From the NCBI GenBank assembly GCA_033239005.1, contig BSQZ01000040.1, forward strand, positions 2,281,099 to 2,345,098: 64,000 bases of DNA, read 5' to 3'. The notes below the pieces were generated by a model that saw only the letters and a program-made list of their open reading frames with translations, was not told the origin of the DNA and made no database searches. A program made the translations under genes and the position numbers. Within the stretch, counting starts at the first letter, position 1, and each line of letters begins with the position of its first letter. Below are positions 36,411-49,450 of the stretch, in pieces. The DNA comes from Lamellibrachia satsuma (Eukaryota > Annelida > Polychaeta > Sabellida > Siboglinidae).

Positions 36411-36954
36411 ACGGATCCAGGACAAAACCCCACTCGGACAAAACCCCACAAGATCAACCCCATTCGGACAAAACCCCACTCACTAATCAGAATTCTGAAC
36501 AATACCCCACTCTGAAATTTTTTAAAGAAATAGTAAACATAATAAGAAGTTTTATAAAAATAATAATTAATTTTATGAATTACAATAAATATATTTCTGA
36601 TTACACTTCAAAGGAATGGTTTTGAAGTACAATTTTTAGTGAAGTTGATTGCTTAATGAAGCCATTAATAACACACTTTAGGGGATCACACCATGTGACA
36701 GGGAAGCCATACATTAGTAGATGGCTTCCCTTAATTGATAGTTACAAGCCAAACTAATTATTTAGGGATCAAGGAAGATCATCCCTGACAGCATGTGACA
36801 GGGAAGCCATACAGTAGTAGATGGCGTCCCTTAATTGCTAGTTACGCAACAGCTGACCTGCATATAAGGGCACCAGAAAACTGGAACATTAATTATTCTC
36901 TGATAACTCTTTCTCTCTGATATTATAATACAAAGTTGATAATATACCTACAAC

Positions 36955-37140
36955 ATGGATATCATCACTAACCACAAGGGTGGTTTGAAGCTTGTACACG
37001 AGGGCTACATGTACACCAGGAAGTGTGCCAAGAAGAATGTCACATGGGAGTGCTCCAACCGCACGGCAGTCAGCTGTAAGGGAGGTGTGACTACCGATGC
37101 TGAGGTCTTATGTGAATTACTGATACAATACATTCCCTAA
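36955..37140 (+). pseudogene. FLYWCH zinc-finger exon of a MULE transposase
   Basis: The translation has the FLYWCH pattern: hydrophobic GYMYTRKC, then VTWECSNR with the Cys in the expected place, then AVSCKGGVTTD. FLYWCH fingers form the DNA-binding N-terminus of many animal MULE transposases. The frame starts at an ATG (36955) and stops at 37140 with no obvious donor, so it is probably a remnant of the element's first exon. Confidence 0.75.
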
Positions 37141-37252
37141 ACTCAAATAATCTACTCTGATGTAAATTCTAACGAATGAAATTAATGATAATCAAATTAC
37201 CTGCTTATCATTTGACCATTAAACTAATGTTATATTTCTCAGCGTGTCTTTC

Positions 37253-37501
37253 CAGATGACAACTGTCACCAGCTTCACATCACTTAGCCATGATCCACAG
37301 CAACAGGCAATAGCAGTCACCAAGTTACGTGCCTCACTCAAGGAGCGTGCTGCTGGAGCACGTGGTACACTCACTCAACTCATATCAGACCAGACCACGG
37401 ATACACCTGTAGACATACGTGCTGAGCTCGGCAATCCTGTGACTGTCAAGCGCTCGCTCAGACGGGAACGTGCCAAGCACATGCCCAAGAACCCTAAATG
37501 A
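37253..37501 (+). pseudogene. MULE transposase region after the FLYWCH finger
   Basis: In this frame AITVTKLRASLKER-like and RGTLTQLISDQT segments are followed by GNPVTVKRSLRRERAKH. Animal FLYWCH/MULE proteins carry a similar helical linker, with a KARASIKERA-like motif and a basic RR-RR helix, between finger and transposase core. It is preceded by an acceptor-like TTTCTCAG at about 37237-37244. The frame closes at 37501 and the core never follows. Confidence 0.6.
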
Positions 37502-37724
37502 CTCAGCGAATTTACACTAGATGGCGAGTGAACCACCACTGTTGATGGAGACCCCTTCCTCATCTATGACAACGGTGTCGATGCAACGGTGTCGAATCTT
37601 CTGATAGGATCTTTGACAGCATCGATTGAGAGCATCCGGAAGGATCAGGCCCAGGTTGCCACTGCAATGCTACGTGATGAGCATGGTGAACCACCAGCCA
37701 AGCGTGTACGCCGCCACACACTTA

Positions 37725-38055
37725 AGCTCATGGTGAACCACCAGCCAAGTGTGTACGCCGCCACACATTTAAGCTTATGGTGAACCACCAGCCAAGCGTG
37801 TACGCCGCCACACACTTAAGCTCATGGTGAACCACCAGCCAAGCATGTACGCCGCCACACACTTAAGCTCATGATGAACCACCAGCCAAGCGTGTACGCC
37901 GCCACACACTTAAGCTCATGGTGAACCACCAGCCAAGCGTGTACGCCGCCACACACTTAAGCTCATGGTGAACCACCAGCCAAGCGTGTACGCCGCCACA
38001 CACTTAAGCTCATGGTGAACCACCAGCCAAGTGTGTACGACGCCACACACTTAAG
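37725..38055. repeat. 47-bp minisatellite derived from transposase codons, ~7 copies
   Basis: Seven 47-bp copies containing GTGAACCACCAGCCAAGCG and GCCACACACTTAAGCTC lie head to tail. The founder unit encodes the EPPAKRVRRHTLKL region near the transposase C-terminus, and the array is followed by the in-frame ending LHTLCTDRRDG...GIGHCVRWK at about 38045-38155. Since 47 is not a multiple of three, amplification destroyed the frame. Confidence 0.88.
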
Positions 38056-38275
38056 CTCCAGACAAAGTTACACACTCTCTGTACTGACCGTCGGGATGGT
38101 ACCAAGTCAGTTCCAGATACACTGAGGGGCATTGGACATTGTGTGAGATGGAAGTAGAGACTGTTCTATTGTTATGTTTTCTATACTGTGTACACTGAAT
38201 ATGTGAAAAAAAAACTTAGTTGTCTTTGAATATGAGTGAAATGGGGCTTTGTCCAAGTGAGCTACTGAGTGGTGT

Positions 38276-38329
38276 GTGTGTTTGTGTGTGTGTGCGTGCG
38301 TGCGTGTGGTGCGTGCGTGCGTACATGCA

Positions 38330-38416
<87 letters not shown>

Positions 38417-38490
38417 CATATATACACACACGCACACATACGTACATACATACATACATACATACATTATAAACATTAGATGACAGTACA
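38276..38490. repeat. Compound GT / GTGC / TA / CATA microsatellite
   Basis: GT and GTGC units (38276-38325) pass into about 80 bp of (TA)n (38332-38412), then CACA and CATA units to 38466. All open frames here (IYIYIY, VCVCV, HTHT) are translations of the repeat. Confidence 0.95.
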
Positions 38491-39091
38491 TAAATGTGCA
38501 AGTTAAAAAACTACATCCACATGTGAATGCTTCCTTTCAATCTCAATGCAGAGTTAAAGGAATTAATCACTGTTTTACTTTTGTCTTATTTTATGATACA
38601 ATTGAATATGTACATAATGTTTGTGCACAGTACTGTATTGCGAAAATATGACCTCCATGTAAACTTGTGGCGCTCCTGGAATATATTAAGAAAATATGGC
38701 CCGTGTGAACTTGTGGCGCCCCCTGGAGTTTGTGTTGGGGAAATGACCCCCCTTGTGAAAAGCTGGCTACTGGCATGAAATGCATTACTGCCACAACCAT
38801 CTTACTGACTCCATTTACACCAACTACAAACTACTGAGGGGATTTGCGTAGTTCTCTGCATCTGCCTCCCACCATTCTTAGAGCTAACCTCCCACCTCTC
38901 AATTAACGCCACACCCTCACTACTATCCAACAACTAGAGATAATTTTTCCGATCGCAGTATTATACCCAGAACAGGACTGTTCCTGCTAATAGCCCAGCA
39001 GTGTCGCCGCCTGGTGATCAAGCGTGACGGCAAATGTTTCTCATTTCGCAGGCGTTCTTAGGCGGAGGGCGGACACCATCAGTAAGAACAT
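38491..39091. other. Upstream region of the two-TM gene
   Basis: A ~50-bp direct repeat (AAAATATG...CTTGTGGCGC) occurs at about 38642-38720. An acceptor-like TTCTCATTTCGCAG ends at 39050, which would put the ATG at 39092 close to the start of a second exon behind a non-coding first exon. Confidence 0.4.
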
Positions 39092-40712
39092 ATGAAGTCT
39101 CCGGCCGCCCAAAAACGGAAGCAGGACATCGTGACGGCGAAACTCAAATATGCCGGGATCTTCACTTTCGTGGTTGGTCTCCTCACTTTCATCGTCGGTG
39201 TCGCTCTCCTGGCCGTCTTCTCCCGTAGTATGACGCCGAAACACCAGTTCGGCACAGGAAGGTTGGTAGTAGGCCATACAGGTCATACTGTTATGCTTTA
39301 TGAAGTACCAAGAGTCTGATTTTGCAACCTTAGCAAAATGTCGGGTGTCTGCATAACTATTTTAATATACGTCCTTCAAAACAAATTGTATATGGCCAAC
39401 ATGTCATCTTCCAGCTAATGTTTCAAGACTGTATGTGTCACCTACGGCGGACGCGCACACCCAGGCAACACGTACGCACACATCCAGGCAACATGTACGC
39501 ACACATTCAGGCAACATGCACGCACACATCCAGGCAACATGTACGCACACATCCAGGCAACATGTACGCACACATCCAGGCAACATGTACGCACACATCC
39601 AGGCAACATGTACGCACACATCCAGGCAACATGTACGCACTCATCCAGGCACCATGTACGCACACATGCAGGCAACATGTACGCACACATTCAGGCAACA
39701 TGTACGCACACATCCAGGCAACATGTACGCATACATCCAGGTAACATGTACGCACACACCCAGGCAACATGTACGCACACATTCAGGCAACATGTACGCA
39801 CTCATCCAGGCACCATGTACGCACACATCCAGGCAACATGTACGCACACATCCAGGCAACATGTACGCACACATCCAGGCAACATGTACGCACACATCCA
39901 GGCAACATGTACGCACTCATCCATGCAACGTGTACGCACACATCCAGGCAACTTGTACGCACTCATCCAGGCAACGTGTACGCACTCATCCAGGCAACAT
40001 GCACGCACACATTATTAAGGCCTGCCCTTATATGAGTTTGATAATGTACTATTTTTATTATTGTGATTTTTTTCTTATTATTAGTATTAGTATTGCTGGA
40101 GTTGTATGAGTTGTACAATTGTTACAACTCATTATAAACCGTATAAAATTTGTATTGCAAGTTCCAACATTTTGTTTACTGACTCGATCCCGCGGCGTCG
40201 ATCCCACGGCGTCCTAGCAGCAAAATATGGGTTTAACTTGAGAAGAATAGTTCTTTCTCAGCGACACCAGGTAGCGCATTGGAACATCAACTCGATTAAC
40301 CTTTCCGTGAACATTCCATTCATTTAATTCTCACTCACTATTAAAATAGTATAATGTCTTACACGATGACCTGGTCTTGTGTTACACAGAGCCATGGTGT
40401 ATGCGGGTCTGACGGCCATTGTCATCGGCTTCATGTTCATTATCGTCAGTGTCGTCGTGTGCGTCGTCTCCTACCTGCGGACTCGACGACATAATGAAGA
40501 CGGTGACGAGAGCCGCGGGGTGAGCGAAATCGTCACGCGCTCCTTCTGAGCATGCCCAGTAAACCAGAAAAGTTAATAATCGTACGAGTTCGTTTGCGAG
40601 ACTTTTTGGGTTGCTTCGTATCCGTGCCGTGGGTTGTTCTAGTACAGGGTAGATATTTAGTTGTCAGCGTCATATGCATGCACTTCAAATGTTCGTATAT
40701 GCATTTCGAACA

Positions 40713-40756
<44 letters not shown>

Positions 40757-41642
40757 GAAAGAGTCATTTAGGCACGCCTAGTCAGGTGATGTATATGCTA
40801 GGGCCTAGCGTTATTTCCTGGTTACCATGACCACCAGAAAAATCATGTTTTATTTTATTTTTCTTTCTTTTATTGTATATATTTTTTATTAATCTATCCA
40901 TTGCTTTTTATTTCGGTTTTAGTGCAATTTTGATTGTATCACCAGGCCCTTGAACTACAGTGTAAAAAATGCACACTATATATCGCTTGTTCAATGGGCT
41001 GACTCAGTTACCTTACGTAGTGGCGCGAGTGAAACTTTTACATTTTAATTAAAATTTGCATACCATATTTGGATAAAAGATAATGTAGATTGGCAAAATG
41101 TCGCTACTACCAGTTGGTGTAGTTTGCTGTTTAATCAATATGAGTATGCAACCTCGATTAGCCAATGGATTTCTTGTCAACTTTCCATCTGGAGCGTGTT
41201 GCTTTGAATGGTAATCTTGGTAATTTGTTTTCAATGTTGTCAAATCTGGTTCTATCTTGTTACATTTTGTGAAATATTGTTATATCGTATTAGCCTTTGT
41301 TAAATATTGTTAAATATGGTTAGGTATGGTTACGTCTTGTTAAATCTTGTTATATCGCGTTAAATTTGGTTAAATCTGGTTAGCGTTGTCGGTTCTAAAT
41401 CCTTATTCACTAGTGTTTATTTGCCGCCACAGATTAGGGTAGACAACTACGCCCCAGGCACGGAGACGACGTTCGACCAAGACGACAACGACCCTATATA
41501 CAAGCCGGGTCACGGCTCGGCGCCGCTCGCGATGTCTACTCCGATGGCGATGTCGCCAGCGCCCTCTGTGTCGATAGCACCGCCCCCTTACGACGAAGAA
41601 ATACAATGTCACCCAGTGGAATTTCAGCGAACAGTCATATGA
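39092..41642 (+). CDS. Small two-transmembrane protein with PPPY tail (169 aa, 3 exons)
   Basis: The model joins 39092-39261, 40390-40519 and 41433-41642. Junctions: donor AAG/GTTGGT with acceptor TTACACAG, split codon AG|A giving Arg; then GGG/GTGAGC with CCGCCACAG, phase 0. Both keep the frame, giving 169 aa. TM1 spans about residues 20-43 (YAGIFTFVVGLLTFIVGVAL) and TM2 about 60-83 (AGLTAIVIGFMFIIVSVVVC), with a short loop between. A basic stop-transfer follows TM2 (YLRTRRHN). The cytoplasmic tail is acidic, then Pro/Met/Ala-rich, and contains APPPYDEE, a PPxY motif that could bind WW-domain ubiquitin ligases. A stop lies in frame at 39083, so 39092 is the likely start. Topology and tail recall TMEM51-like proteins, but the similarity is not strong enough to name it. 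Confidence 0.75.
39462..40013. repeat. 23-bp minisatellite, ~24 copies, in intron 1
   Basis: Units of GCAACATGTACGCACACATC plus CAG repeat about 24 times with few variants. It lies wholly within intron 1 of the two-TM gene. Frames of 91-224 codons on both strands are repeat artefacts. Confidence 0.95.
40715..40753. repeat. (TA)n microsatellite in intron 2
   Basis: About 20 TA units lie in intron 2 of the two-TM gene. Confidence 0.95.
41150..41395 (+). mobile_element. LINE 3' terminus relic with expanded TTAAATCTTG-like tail
   Basis: In intron 2 of the two-TM gene, CTCGATTAGCCAATGGATTTC and a diverged CCATCTGG...GAATGGTAATCTTG match the 3' UTR of the LINE copies. They are followed by about 170 bp of degenerate TTAAATCTTG decamers (41220-41390). 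Only the 3' end is present, so this is an old, extremely truncated insertion whose tail was amplified. Confidence 0.75.
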
Positions 41643-44825
<3,183 letters not shown>

Positions 44826-45895
44826 GTTTTGGGACATGAACTTGGATCCACCATTGCCATTGGGATTGCTGTGCCAATATTTGACGGGGTGGTGCAAGGA
44901 GTCATACGTTCTTGCAGTGGCTGCCTTTTCTCCTGAGCAACACCGGGCAACTCGGCTAATATGTTATAATATAATTTTATTGGGAAACGAACACGCGTTG
45001 TACATTTATGTTCACGACGTATTGATCATTGTGTCCAAATTCTGTGTCAGCCAAAGGACTGTTGTCAGCGTCCTCTCGACCAGGAGGGACGTTTAATAAC
45101 CTAATGGACTAAGACACCACAGTTTACGGGTGGTCAATAAAACACGCCGGCGTGCAAATTGATCACCACTTCACCAATTCATCACTTCACTACTCGTTTT
45201 ACAGCGTGAACAAGTAAGACAAGCAATGCATTATTATACATTACATTATTTCTGCGCATTGTTCACCTTTTCAGAAACATTCTGACTAGAACATTATTGT
45301 TGCCATCGGTAGACGGGGGGTTTACTGCTGCTGGAGAATGACATTCATTGGATCGGTGTTGACCAAATAATTTGCTGTACCAGTTTAGCAAAAATTATAA
45401 TAAAAAATTAAACAAATTACCCACCCATATTTCGTTGCTTTAATATGAGGCTGCATCACTAACACTACAGACCCCAGATTTTAGTCGTTTCGTTATGGTA
45501 AACTTTTTGGTATATTTTATGCTGGCATTACTAAATTCGTATGACATTACTAAATCAAAACAAACACATCTATTGTATCGCATGACAAATTATCATAGAA
45601 CACAAACCTGAAATAGGCTGCCGTTTGGGCGTCCGAAATATACGTCCATTTGTGCTATTTACATTATTCCATATACAATATTGTTCTGTCACAGTGATAT
45701 TGAATACATCATATTATACATACATGGCACCACAGAAAGTCCGGCTTTCAAACGAATACGATTCACAAGTCACCATCTTCAGCGTACGCTGTTCAAACAC
45801 GCGCTACACCGTCACAGTTGTGTTCGACGTCAAAGTGTTAGCGCACCACGTCACCATAGCGTGCTCTCGTAAATACACGTTCGAAGTTCAGCATT
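44826..45895. other. Non-coding stretch before the 51-bp satellite
   Basis: Overlapping short frames (for example 45625-45921) lack recognisable motifs or splice context. Confidence 0.4.
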
Positions 45896-45911
45896 ATGTT
45901 TTCTGTCGGTC

Positions 45912-47772
45912 ATGTAGCTGACAAACGCCATGTTGGTGGCTACGCCTGTAGACGAAGCAGGAGTGTTGCTGACAAAGGCCATGTTGGTGGCTACACCTGC
46001 AGACGAAGCACGAGGGTAGCTGACAAACGCCATGTTGGTGGCTACGCCTGCAGACGAAGCAGGAGTGTAGCTGACAAACGCCATGTTGGTGGCTACGCCT
46101 GCAGACGAAGCAAGAGTGTTGCTGACAAAGGCCATGCTGGTGGCTACACCTACAGACGAAGCAGGAGGGTAGCTGACAAAAGCTATGTTGGTGGCTACGC
46201 CTGCAGACGAAGCAGGAGTGTAGCTGACAAACGCCATGTTGGTGGCTACGCCTGCAGACGAAGCACGAGTGTTGCTGACAAAGGCCATGCTGGTGGCTAC
46301 ACCTACAGACGAAGCAGGAGGGTAGCTGACAAACGCCATGTTGGTGGCTACGCCTGCAGACGAAGCAAGAATGTTGCTGACAAAGGCCATGCTGGTGGCT
46401 ACACCTGCAGACAAAGCACGAGGGTAGCTGACAAACGCCATGTTGGTTGCTACGCCTGCAGACGAAGCAGGAGTGTAGCTGACAAACGCCATGTTGGTGG
46501 CTGCGCCTGCAGACGAAGCAGGAGGGTAGCTGACAAACGCCATGTTGGTGGCTACGCCTGCAGACGAAGCACGAGTGTTGCTGACAAAGGCCATGCTGGT
46601 GGCTACACCTGCAGACGAAGCAGGAGGGTAGCTGACAAACGCCAAGTTGGTGGCTACGCCTGCAGACGAAGCAAGAGTGTTGCTGACAAAGGCCATGCTG
46701 GTGGCTATACCTGCAGACGAAGCACGAGGGTAGCTGACAAACCCACTGTTGGTGGCTACGCCTGCAGACGAAGCAGGAGTGTAGCTGACAAACGCCATGT
46801 TGGTGGCTACGCCTGCAGACGAAGCACGAGTGTTGCTGACAAAGGCCATGTTGATGGATACGCCTCCAGACGAAGCACGAGTGTTGCAGACAAAGGCCAT
46901 GCTGGTGGCTACACCTGCAGACGAAGCAGGAGGGTAGCTGACAAACGCCATGTTGGTGGCTACGCCTGCAGACGAAGCAGGAGTGTAGCTGACAAACGCC
47001 ATGTTGGTGGCTACGCCTGCAGACGAAGCAGGAGTGTAGCTGACAAACGCCATGTTGGTGGCTACGCCTGCAGACGAAGCACGAGTGTTGCAGACAAAGG
47101 CCATGCTGGTGGCTACACCTGCAGACGAAGCAGGAGGGTAGCTGACAAACGCCATGTTGGTGGCTACGCCTGCAGACGAAGCAGGAGTGTAGCTGACAAA
47201 CGCCATGTTGGTGGCTACGCCTGCAGACGAAGCAGGAGTGTAGCTGACAAACGCCATGTTGGTGGCTACACCTGCAGACGAAGCAGGAGCGTAGCTGACA
47301 AACGCCATGTTGGTGGCTACGCCTGCAGACGAAGCACGAGTGTAGCTGACAAATGCCATGTTGGTGGCTACCCCTGCAGACGAAGCACGAGTGTAGCTGA
47401 CAAAGGCCATGCTGGTGGCTACACCTGCCGACGAAGCAGGAGGGTAGCTGACAAACGCCATGTTGGTGGCTACACCTGCAGACGAAGCAGGAGGGTAGCT
47501 GACAAAGGCCATGCTGGTGGCTACACCTGCAGACGAAGCAGGAGGGTAGCTGACAAACGCCATGTTGGTGGCTACGCCTGCAGACGAAGCAGGAATGTAG
47601 CTGACAAACGCCATGTTGGTGGCTACACCTACAGACGAAGCAGGAGGATAGCTGACAAAGGCCATGCTGGTGGCTACGCCTGCAGACGAAGCAGGAGGAT
47701 AGCTGACAAACGCCATGTTGGTGGCTACGCCTGCAGACGAAGCAGGAGGGTAGCTGACAAACGATATGTTGG
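45912..47772. repeat. 51-bp satellite (~36 copies) open on both strands
   Basis: The unit is 51 bp (core TGGTGGCTACGCCTGCAGAC; each copy also has GTAGCTGACAAACGCC). Two subtypes interleave: CGCCATGTT...TACGCC and GGCCATGCT...TACACC, producing irregular 2-4-unit higher-order groups. Because 51 = 3 x 17 and no copy contains an indel, a 658-codon frame is open on the + strand (17-residue VADKRHVGGYACRRSRS) and a 649-codon frame on the - strand (AFVSYPPASSAGVATNM). Neither frame has a signal peptide or recognised domain. I list the region as a repeat, not as a gene. Confidence 0.9.
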
Positions 47773-47913
47773 TGAAGCAGAAGGGCCCATCAATGGCCAC
47801 GACACAGTGGTATATTCAAAGTCGGTTTGTTCATTGTATACTTCGAAGTTGAAGACTCATCAATCGGTGTAATTTGTCGTGAGCCCGCCAAACACATAAC
47901 GACTTTTTGTCCT

Positions 47914-48254
47914 CAACAGTTTGTCTGCCAACATATAGTTGGCAACTACCCATCGGCCGACCGTTGTCCGACCGATTTTTCAGGTGCCAAATGTCCGCGA
48001 AAAGTGTTGCCAACTGTTGGCGGAGAATGCACTCGTAACGACTACATTGAATTGCCAAATGAAAAAGAAGTCGCCAACATGTTGTATGTGTATGGCGGGT
48101 TTTGTGAATGGCGGGTTTTGTGAATGGCGGGTTTTGTGTATGGCGGGTTTTGTGCATGGCGGGTTTTGTGTATGGCGGGTTCTGTGTATGGCGGGTTTTG
48201 TCATCTGTCGGCCGTTGGGTAGTTACCAACTATTTGTAGGTAGATAAACTGTTG
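47914..48254. mobile_element. ~340-bp MITE-like element with 48-bp inverted ends
   Basis: The left end CAACAGTTTGTCTGCCAAC...AACTACCCATCGGCCGAC is inverted at the right (GTCGGCCGTTGGGTAGTT...AAACTGTTG), with about 40 of 48 positions matching. The interior contains a 16-bp minisatellite (ATGGCGGGTTTTGTGT, about 7 copies, 48091-48205). No target duplication was recognised. Confidence 0.75.
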
Positions 48255-49032
48255 GCAACTAACAGTTCGTATGGCGAACTTAAGAGGCATTACTTTTCTC
48301 AGCCCCGTCTACGGCTCGTTCTGACGTTATCACTAAATTATTCTGAACGCAGGTGAGGAAGCCCACAAACTCTTCAGGACGTATGAAGGTCTGCTGCACA
48401 CAATGTTGCGTTCCTGTGACAATACTGTGGTGAAGACGGCAGACGTAGTATCATTTGAAACACCACGAAGGGAGAAAAATACTTGGTTTCAACATATACA
48501 TTTTTTTCACAATTAACTTCCACACTGTCCCAATTTGATTAACGTAGTCAAAAAGGCAGACGCGATTGCCGAAACACGGCTGCATATCGACGCATGCATG
48601 TATATTTTGTTTTGTACGAAAAAATGACCATGTTTATGACAATTGTTCTGAGCTAGTCGCCTGCTCGTCGCTTATTCAACCCAGCACCGAAGCGAGTGTC
48701 CGTATATGGGGTTTTAGGCTGACCATTCTTGCGAAGGAAGACTTGGTTGTGTGGTCCTCGCCTTTCGCTACGTGCCGGGACCGGGAGTGGTCAATGTCAC
48801 GTTACGGGGAATGCTTCGAATCGCCGTCTCTGCAACGAAATAAATACAAAATACAAAGTTAAACATTGAACGAAATCACATGTCAGTATCAAAATCACAT
48901 CTCTCTTTCAAATTGGTCAACTGAAAACTCGCTCGGTACATGCTAAAAACAAATTCGATGTATATATGTATGATATGATGACATCTTTATGTGAGTATTG
49001 CTGGTCACTGCATTTTGCACACTGACAAATAA

Positions 49033-49033
<1 letters not shown>
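48255..49033. other. Region holding a tentative terminal exon
   Basis: Minus-strand 48413-48280 follows an acceptor-like ATTGTCACAG and is open to a TAA in the phase required by the exon at 49451. The remaining sequence has no supportable gene. Confidence 0.3.
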
Positions 49034-49110
<77 letters not shown>

Positions 49111-49228
49111 CGTCAAAATAAAACGCTGTCAACTTGGATTTAGTTCGTCGTAATCATTCACCAGGAGAAACAACACGGAAACACTACGTTTCTAGTTATT
49201 ATTATTATCATTATAATTATGTAATTAA

Positions 49229-49282
<54 letters not shown>

Positions 49283-49285
49283 CTG
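49034..49285. repeat. (TA)n and (AGT)n microsatellites
   Basis: (TA)n lies at 49034-49109 and (AGT)n at 49229-49281, the latter followed by ATT/ATC-rich trinucleotide stretches to about 49380. Poly-Ser and poly-Thr frames over it are artefacts. Confidence 0.95.
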
Positions 49286-49450
49286 TTGCTGTTCTTATTA
49301 TTACCATTATCAGTATCATCATCATCACCATCATCACCGTCATCATCATCATAATTACCAGTATCACTATTATTATTATCTATATGCTCTACATATGTAA
49401 GATACGCATGCTGTCACAACATATGCCTGAGTATCGTCGTGACGCGTCAC

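Larger units (their letters stand above)
36413..38275 (+). mobile_element. FLYWCH/MULE transposon remnant with internal minisatellite
   Basis: The left end carries tandem GGACAAAACCCCACTC units (36420-36520). A diverged inverted counterpart (GAAATGGGGCTTTGTCC, about 38236) marks the right end, which then runs into a GT/TA microsatellite. Inside are an N-terminal FLYWCH exon (36955-37140), a following domain (37253-37500), a C-terminal fragment with a 47-bp minisatellite (37565-38155), and a ~110-bp duplication at 36650-36845. The catalytic core is missing. Confidence 0.75.

Noticed and set aside
39418..40109. Large frames (up to 224 codons) over the 23-bp minisatellite
   Set aside because: They lie inside an intron, are composed purely of repeat units and are open in several frames of both strands.
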